Positions 31,129-35,991 of a DNA stretch of 35,991 bases are shown in pieces. The position numbers and the translations under genes are program-made. The stretch is from a virus: positions 1 through 35,991 of the IMG/VR virus record IMGVR_UViG_3300048583_000345; one strand, written 5' to 3'. Positions within the stretch are counted from its first letter, which is position 1. Each line of letters begins with the position of its first letter. The notes below the pieces were generated by a model. The model was not told the DNA's origin, did not search any database, and saw only the letters and a program-made list of their open reading frames with translations.

Positions 31129-32094
31129 TTAATTAAAATTTAAATCGGCTGCTCTATATTCACTAAAAGCAACCTTATATGTTTTATCTGGAGCTGTATC
31201 TAGAAAGAATTCGAGGAATAAAAATTTCTTTTCTCCAAATATTGGATCAGCCCCTAGAAATTCATTTGTAACAGGGAAATGCATTTTTTCGTTGTTTTCT
31301 TTTTCCAGCTCTCTTTGTACTACGTCAGTAACATCCGTCAATATATCAAAATTAGAGGATGAGTATCCTTCATCAATTTGAAAAGGAGGAGTACCATACA
31401 TAGCTTTTTTCAAGTATATTTTAGACCCTTTAAATTTATCTTGCTCTTTATACCACTCAGGATACACTTCGCTCAGGTATGGGTTAAAAGAGAAATTATA
31501 CCATTGAAAATTTTTAGGGCCCTCTACATAGCTGTTCAACCAGGCCTCATAATCCCACCTACCCCAGATATCCACTTCTCTACATTTTCTCAAATGCTCA
31601 GATTTGGCCCACCAAAAATTTCCCCAGTACCACCCGGATACGCAAGAGGCACCAGCTGTGTCATACTCATCTAACTTCTCTACAGTTTCTCTCCATTTGT
31701 CAATAACGTAGTACTCTAAAAATTCTTTCCAAGCTTGTATGTTATGAATCTTTAAAGTGCTTATTTCTTTAGACACTGAATCGGAGTATTGATTGCTAAC
31801 TCCCTTTGTATGTAAGTATAATATCCTAGCATTGTCAAAAGAATCAGCAGCTTCCTTTACTTTTTTTATACCCAAGTATTCTGCAGTATTTTGTTCAGTA
31901 TACTCTATAGTAGATACACGGTAGTCTTTCATAAAAGATTCAAAGTTCTCCCTTGACTCCTCAGCTAAATTAACTGTTACGTATATCTTATCTGCAGCTT
32001 CATATAACCCTGATTTTATCATTCTTTCCATCTGCCCAGTAATGACTTGTCTCCAGTTATTTACTAGATAACAATGGTAAACTACTATAATCAT
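31129..32094 (-). CDS. Putative glycosyltransferase
   Basis: This 321-residue protein has MIIVVYHCYLVNNWRQVITG at the start and ARILYLHTKGVS at 89-100. An 'L-Y-x-H-T-K-G' motif of this kind is seen in glycosyltransferases encoded near surface-polysaccharide loci. Later come GWYWGNFWWAKSEHLRK (154-170) and RWDYEAWL. It lacks a clear D-x-D. The stop is directly followed by the GT6-like start, so both are co-translated. The call depends on the motif pattern and on its neighbours, which are unmistakable transferases. Confidence 0.6.
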   Translation of the reverse strand: MIIVVYHCYLVNNWRQVITGQMERMIKSGLYEAADKIYVTVNLAEESRENFESFMKDYRVSTIEYTEQNTAEYLGIKKVKEAADSFDNARILYLHTKGVSNQYSDSVSKEISTLKIHNIQAWKEFLEYYVIDKWRETVEKLDEYDTAGASCVSGWYWGNFWWAKSEHLRKCREVDIWGRWDYEAWLNSYVEGPKNFQWYNFSFNPYLSEVYPEWYKEQDKFKGSKIYLKKAMYGTPPFQIDEGYSSSNFDILTDVTDVVQRELEKENNEKMHFPVTNEFLGADPIFGEKKFLFLEFFLDTAPDKTYKVAFSEYRAADLNFN

Positions 32095-32095
32095 T

Positions 32096-33424
32096 TTATG
32101 CTTTTTTTCTTATTACGCTAGTAATGCTCCAATCAGGCCTTGATCTGTAAATTTCAACAGATTCTATATTATTTTCCAGATACTCCATCTCTTCTCCTGT
32201 CATATAAAAAGATGACATTTTTCCAGTAGATTTAAACTCCTCCAGCATATTCATAGTTATGGTTTTAGTAGGATCTCCCCAACCAAATACTGCTTTTTCT
32301 GGATTAACTACCTCTAGACTGGTGTGCAAATCTTCAAGTACATAAATACCTCCTGGGCGTAAAGTTTTAAACAACTTTGCAAAAGTTATTTGCTGATCCC
32401 TCATCCTATGAGACCCATCATCCATAACCACATCTATGTCTGATAAAGTAGAAACTAGGGTATCTAACTGATTTTCATCAGACTGGTCTAAATATTCTAT
32501 TTTTACTCTGGTCAGATCTTTTCCCTCCAACTTATTCATACAGTAATCTGTAGCTATGTCGTACCCTGTTACTTCTGCACTTTTAAAATAATCTCTCCAG
32601 AGAAGAATAGAATCCCCATTATTTACTCCGACCTCAATAAATTTCTTTACTTCTTTGCATAAAGGCTTGAAAAGATCACTATAAACCAAATCAAAATAAT
32701 GATGCTCATAATGTTTATCTGTAGCATAGTAAGGAGCTATATCCAGTAGTTCCAATCCTTCCGGTTTTGGTATATTGAGCATATCGTAGTATGCTAAATC
32801 AAGTGTTCTGTTCTTTACGTTTCCATAAGAAAATGCATGGAATATAAAGTTTTTATGGTGGCTACTTCTATATTCTCTACCATTCAATACTTCTGGTGAT
32901 ATTATTTTAATAAGATCTTCTGCCCTGGGAGTGGACTCCATAAGGACACCAAAACAAGTCTGATCATGCCAAAGCGCTTGAGCGTAATAGCCTTTTATAT
33001 TATCTGGGCCTCCTTCTAACTCATCACATATATCCCACCAGTTCTTAAGATACTCTTTAGTCCATAAAGAGTTCTTCATTAGAAAGACACCTGCATTTAA
33101 CTTACTAGGACCATAATCTTCAGTACAGACAATCTCTCTATAAGGGATTATAAAAGACTCTATATCGTAGCTGAAGTCACAAACCATAGCATCTGCATCC
33201 AGGAACAATACATAATCAGGATTTTCCTTCTCCATGACTTCCAGGATGAACTTTGGTTTGTACCAAGTAGGCGCTCTTCCTTCTATAGCATCGTATATTT
33301 TTTTGGTGTCTGTCTCAAGGTAATAAGTATATCCTTTATCCTCGCAGTATTTCCTATTAACTGCTTCTACATATTTTCCATATCCGACATTCTCTGTCCA
33401 GTATTGTGCTAGTACAATCTTCAT
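32096..33424 (-). CDS. Glycosyltransferase-methyltransferase fusion
   Basis: This 442-residue protein has two domains. Residues 1-220 resemble GT34-type (galactosyl GMA12/MNN10) transferases: TWYKPKFILEVM, DYVLFLDADAMV (70-81) with D-x-D, and LNAGVFLMKNSLW (109-121). Residues 245-440 form a class I SAM-dependent methyltransferase with FIEVGVNNGDSILLW (262-276), VVMDDGSHRMRDQQI (332-346) and LRPGGIYVLEDLH. This resembles the methyltransferases that modify sugars in antibiotic and polysaccharide pathways. One polypeptide would transfer a sugar and methylate a sugar. It is separated by 1 nt from the next gene in the cassette. Confidence 0.75.
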   Translation of the reverse strand: MKIVLAQYWTENVGYGKYVEAVNRKYCEDKGYTYYLETDTKKIYDAIEGRAPTWYKPKFILEVMEKENPDYVLFLDADAMVCDFSYDIESFIIPYREIVCTEDYGPSKLNAGVFLMKNSLWTKEYLKNWWDICDELEGGPDNIKGYYAQALWHDQTCFGVLMESTPRAEDLIKIISPEVLNGREYRSSHHKNFIFHAFSYGNVKNRTLDLAYYDMLNIPKPEGLELLDIAPYYATDKHYEHHYFDLVYSDLFKPLCKEVKKFIEVGVNNGDSILLWRDYFKSAEVTGYDIATDYCMNKLEGKDLTRVKIEYLDQSDENQLDTLVSTLSDIDVVMDDGSHRMRDQQITFAKLFKTLRPGGIYVLEDLHTSLEVVNPEKAVFGWGDPTKTITMNMLEEFKSTGKMSSFYMTGEEMEYLENNIESVEIYRSRPDWSITSVIRKKA

Positions 33425-33435
33425 TATTTTATTTT

Positions 33436-34689
33436 TTAAGGTAGATAACTTTCTATTTTATCGCACCATCCTTTAGAAGTCGAGTAGGGCCATACTACCC
33501 ATTTAGTTGGTTTGGTCTCAGTATGGAAGGATCTCCACACTTTTATATAACCATCCGGATCATTGTACTTAGAATTTATCTCATTAGGATCAGCATCCTG
33601 TCTGAATATGGTCTCACCTTCTGCATTCTCAAACGCTACACACCAAAACTCATAATCCTTTTCAGGCACCTGGTCATACTGAAGATCTATACAATGTTTA
33701 AATATCTTTAAAAAAGATGCCTCGTACTCATCTCTATTCTCTATAACTGGGTTAGGGGCAAAATTGTTATCTATTGTGTACTGCTGTATTCCCCTAGTTC
33801 TAAACTGCAGCCCTGAATACGCCTCATACTCCGATAAAGTCCTCTCCTTACCAAACCCATAAGGGCCAAAATCTATGCTACATGGACATTCTCCATCCAT
33901 TCCAAACAGGATTCTATTTCTCCTATGGCATTCATTATTTTTTTGTACCCATTCTGGATCATCATCCCATTGCTTTTTCCTACCTCTCCTAGTGTACTCA
34001 TGCCACATAACAACTCTGTGTGGATGAAATAGATCATACCCCCAAGTATATGCCCTGGCGGCTATTGATATCTCCTCTCCATGAAAGTAGTAATTCGGAT
34101 CGTGAGGAACTTCTGTACAAAATTCCCCTAAAGTAAAGCAAAAATGAGCAGAATAGAACCTAGCAGGTATTGGTTCTTTTAAACTTTCCCAATTATGTAT
34201 AGTCGTTGGTAGAAAAAATACAGCTCCCTCTGGGATAAACCTATCAAATATCATCCACCATGGCTCTTGTACCCTCTCTGCAGGATCATTTTGTGGGTTA
34301 TAACTAGGAATATATCCGGTAAGAAGAGGCTTCTTATGACCCTTTTTTTGTAACTGTTTTATCATTTTTATCAAAATAGAGTCCCAGTCTTGTACAAACC
34401 TATGATGGGAATCCATTTGAAGAGTATATTTCTCTCCACCGTATTGCTGCTGAACTGAGTTCCTGGCCCAACATACCCCTTTACTATCTAAGTAGTTTAC
34501 ATCCACTATACGAAACCTATCATCACCCTTAAACTCCTCTAAAGTGTCCCAATCATCTTCAGGGGCATGCTGCCAGCATATCCCAAATCTTAGATTTTCA
34601 GGGTACTTTGCTTTATCTATACAATCTTTTAAGGTGGGAAGAAGCTCTGGATCTCTGTAACTAGCTATTTGTAAAAAAATAGTATTCAT
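33436..34689 (-). CDS. GlcNAc-transferase-like enzyme (GT60-type)
   Basis: This 417-residue protein follows the pattern of the 'Glycosyltransferase (GlcNAc)' family. FLQIASYRDPELLPTLKDCI lies at 5-24, DSKGVCWARNSVQQQYGGEK at 68-87, and YTLQMDSHHRFVQDWD at 88-103 (D-S-H acidic/His motif). YYFHGEEISIAARAYTWGYD at 200-219 is followed by F-H-P...V-x-W-H-E-Y. Known GT60 enzymes in eukaryotes attach GlcNAc to hydroxyproline or to Thr in mucin-like proteins. A phage member next to genes encoding Thr/Pro-rich stalks is therefore suggestive. It is the first gene of the cassette, after a 53-nt gap that holds a weak A/T hairpin. Confidence 0.8.
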   Translation of the reverse strand: MNTIFLQIASYRDPELLPTLKDCIDKAKYPENLRFGICWQHAPEDDWDTLEEFKGDDRFRIVDVNYLDSKGVCWARNSVQQQYGGEKYTLQMDSHHRFVQDWDSILIKMIKQLQKKGHKKPLLTGYIPSYNPQNDPAERVQEPWWMIFDRFIPEGAVFFLPTTIHNWESLKEPIPARFYSAHFCFTLGEFCTEVPHDPNYYFHGEEISIAARAYTWGYDLFHPHRVVMWHEYTRRGRKKQWDDDPEWVQKNNECHRRNRILFGMDGECPCSIDFGPYGFGKERTLSEYEAYSGLQFRTRGIQQYTIDNNFAPNPVIENRDEYEASFLKIFKHCIDLQYDQVPEKDYEFWCVAFENAEGETIFRQDADPNEINSKYNDPDGYIKVWRSFHTETKPTKWVVWPYSTSKGWCDKIESYLP

Positions 34690-34742
34690 TTATAAAACAT
34701 TTATTGCAAAACTAATAATTAAAACAATATCTTCAAAATATT

Positions 34743-35150
34743 TTAAGCGTCATTATCGCAATCTGATGGACATCCATCTCCCCATGCTTGACTGTAGGTT
34801 CCGTCCAAAGAATCGCATGCTACAGAGTTTAAAACTGCACATACATATCTTTTATCCCCTAAGGCATCTTCAGGGAATATTGTAGTTACTCTTAATCCAC
34901 CATCACATCCAGAGTAAGAAAATACCGCAGGTCCAGGCCCTACAAACGCCAATACATAACATACACACTCATTTATCTGATTAGGTGAGGGTGTAGGGGT
35001 GGGATAAATAGGTGTAGCACTGGTTTTTGGTGTAATTGATGGGAAAGGTTTAGGGTTTTCACTTTCTAATTTAAGCCTTTTCTTGTACATTATTATTGAT
35101 ATAGTTGCTATAGCAACTAAGCTAATGAATATAATGGTTCCGGTTTCCAT
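34743..35150 (-). CDS. Membrane-anchored Pro/Thr-linker protein with Cys-rich domain
   Basis: This 135-residue protein has an uncleaved-looking membrane helix at 5-21 (TIIFISLVAIATISIIM) followed by YKKRLK. This order would place the N-terminus outside by the positive-inside rule, so topology is ambiguous. Residues 33-57 form a Pro/Ser/Thr linker (TPIYPTPTPSPNQ). Residues 60-135 form a Cys-rich domain with eight Cys, beginning ECVCYVLAFVG and ending GCPSDCDNDA. Its C-x-C-Y start and spaced Cys resemble the terminal domain of the long stalk protein just upstream. A host-envelope-displayed or virion-membrane-interacting role is inferred. It precedes the glycosyltransferase cassette. Confidence 0.65.
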   Translation of the reverse strand: METGTIIFISLVAIATISIIMYKKRLKLESENPKPFPSITPKTSATPIYPTPTPSPNQINECVCYVLAFVGPGPAVFSYSGCDGGLRVTTIFPEDALGDKRYVCAVLNSVACDSLDGTYSQAWGDGCPSDCDNDA

Positions 35151-35163
35151 AAATTTTATTTTA

Positions 35164-35172
35164 TATAAATAT
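35164..35172 (-). promoter_or_regulatory. TATAAATAT-type intergenic element
   Basis: Exact 9-mer in the 27-nt gap after the stalk gene, 13 nt before the ATG at 35150. Confidence 0.5.
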
Positions 35173-35177
35173 GAGCG

Positions 35178-35991
35178 TTATGTATTTGAGTTACATGTTA
35201 TTAAGTCATTTTCTTGAGAACTTCCTCCCATTGGCGCTACTCTATCACCCAGGACTAATGCATACGGGCCCTCTACTGTGTTGTTGCACATACACTCTGT
35301 CCTTGCTCCAGCAGTGGCATATCCCATTACCAAATTTTCCCCAGTATTACAATTTTTGTAATCGTAATATATCGTTCCATAAGTGTCTATATCTGCTTGG
35401 GTTACTGTCAATGTGTACCGATAACAATCACAAATATATGTAGCAGTTGGTGTCAGAGTTTTAGTAGGTGTGGGTGTCAAAGTTTTAGTTGGTGTAGAAG
35501 TATATGTCTTAGTAGGTGTGGGTGTTAAAGTTTTAGTTGGTGTAAACGTCTTAGTAGGTGTTGGCGTTAAAGTTTTAGTAGCAGTGAATGTTTGAGTGGG
35601 TGTAAACGTCTTAGTAGGTGTAGGAGTTAAAGTTTTAGTTGCAGTAAATGTTTGTGTAGGTGTAGGAGTTAAAGTTTTAGTAGATGTTTGAGTTTTAGTA
35701 TTAGTAGGAGTTAAAGTTTTAGTAGCAGTGAATGTTTGAGTATTAGTAGGAGTTAGAGTTTTAGTTGCAGTAAATGTTTGTGTAGGTGTAGGAGTTAAAG
35801 TTTTAGTAGCAGTGAATGTTTGAGTAGGTGTTTGAGTTTGAGTAGATGTTTGAGTTTTAGTATTAGTAGGTGTTAGAGTTTTAGTTGCAGTGAATGTCTG
35901 AGTAGATGTTTGAGTTTTAGTATTAGTAGGTGTTAGAGTTTTAGTGGCAGTGAATGTCTGAGTAGGTGTAGGTGTTAGAGTTTTAGTTGCA
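35178..35991 (-). CDS. Thr-alternating stalk protein with C-terminal Cys domain (5' end outside window)
   Basis: The reading frame runs from the right edge to a stop at 35178 with 270 residues visible; its start lies beyond 35991. The TTG at 35480 is only an internal Leu codon. The visible N-terminal 184 residues are a repeat in which Thr occupies every second position, built on units like [14 protein letters not shown] and [11 protein letters not shown]. Then follows [20 protein letters not shown] and a compact C-terminal domain of about 80 residues with Cys in C-D-C, YKNC, ECMC and ITC contexts. The architecture is a long extended stalk with a small knob. A virion fibre or mucin-like glycoprotein is the best guess (inference). 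Confidence 0.8.
   Translation of the reverse strand, partial: ATKTLTPTPTQTFTATKTLTPTNTKTQTSTQTFTATKTLTPTNTKTQTSTQTQTPTQTFTATKTLTPTPTQTFTATKTLTPTNTQTFTATKTLTPTNTKTQTSTKTLTPTPTQTFTATKTLTPTPTKTFTPTQTFTATKTLTPTPTKTFTPTKTLTPTPTKTYTSTPTKTLTPTPTKTLTPTATYICDCYRYTLTVTQADIDTYGTIYYDYKNCNTGENLVMGYATAGARTECMCNNTVEGPYALVLGDRVAPMGGSSQENDLITCNSNT
35439..35990 (-). repeat. Thr-x repeat array in the stalk gene
   Basis: 184 codons, half of them Thr (ACT or ACA), in units of 14 to 20 codons. The tract includes an almost exact 60-bp tandem duplication (35841-35900 versus 35901-35960). The array continues past the right edge. Such arrays expand and contract by recombination, so its length probably differs between related phages. 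Confidence 0.9.

Noticed and set aside
34690-34742. Terminator before the GT60-like gene
   Set aside because: Only a 5-bp A/T stem (AATAT/ATATT) with a T-rich follow-up; too weak to call.
1219-35172. TATAAATAT copies as T4-type late promoters firing rightward on the plus strand
   Set aside because: In that direction they match TATAAATA exactly, but no plus-strand genes exist to be served; antisense transcription cannot be excluded without RNA data.
35478-35480. TTG as the start of a 100-residue Cys-domain protein
   Set aside because: The Thr-x repeat continues in the same frame to the right edge, so this is an internal Leu codon.
35439-35991. Tandem repeats as a CRISPR array or non-coding satellite
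   Set aside because: The units are contiguous, vary in length by whole codons, keep one open frame and have no spacers.

Overview
The window is a 36-kb slice of a T4-like (myovirus-type, contractile-tail) double-stranded DNA phage genome. Every credible gene lies on the minus strand, so transcription runs from high to low coordinates. The phage assignment rests on recognisable T4 homologues: primase (gp61-like), large terminase (gp17), portal (gp20), prohead protease (gp21), core scaffold (gp22), major capsid protein (gp23), and neck/tail-completion proteins resembling gp13, gp14 and gp15. The DNA is AT-rich by eye. Most starts lack a clear Shine-Dalgarno and have A/T-rich leaders, and the fibre-like proteins carry S-x-S-Y-A and T-P-T-P-T low-complexity segments. 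That fits a phage of Bacteroidota, but this is inference only; no host marker is present.

Layout in transcription order. (1) 35991-34743: the 3' part of a long Thr-rich stalk protein (Thr at every second residue) ending in a small Cys domain, then a membrane-anchored Pro/Thr-linker protein with a related Cys domain. (2) 34689-28022: a cassette of five tightly packed glycosyltransferase/methyltransferase genes, two of them multidomain fusions. (3) 28010-26839: a third Pro/Thr-stalk protein and a small conserved protein. (4) 26846-21010: a SegE-like GIY-YIG protein overlapping the primase, then a nucleotidyltransferase-like protein, a Zn-ribbon protein, a membrane-anchored GAF-like protein and a HExxH metallopeptidase-like protein. 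(5) 21003-7473: the head module, gp17, a free-standing GIY-YIG homing endonuclease, gp20 interrupted by a 464-residue HNH intein, three poorly known proteins, gp21, gp22 and gp23, closed by a strong intrinsic terminator. (6) 7377-3349: a PhoH-like ATPase, then gp13-, gp14- and gp15-like neck/tail-completion genes. (7) 3345-1: small and fibre-like virion proteins, running off the left edge.

Two observations stand out. First, a glycosyltransferase cassette, one member of which resembles the GT60-type polypeptide GlcNAc-transferases that modify Thr or hydroxyproline, is sandwiched between three Pro/Thr-rich stalk proteins. This suggests a phage-encoded, mucin-like glycoprotein system. Second, the exact 9-mer TATAAATAT (ATATTTATA on the coding strand) occurs in at least 11 intergenic gaps, always in the same orientation and just upstream of a start codon. 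It resembles the T4 late promoter with its two central bases changed, and in three cases it sits only 3 nt from the start codon.
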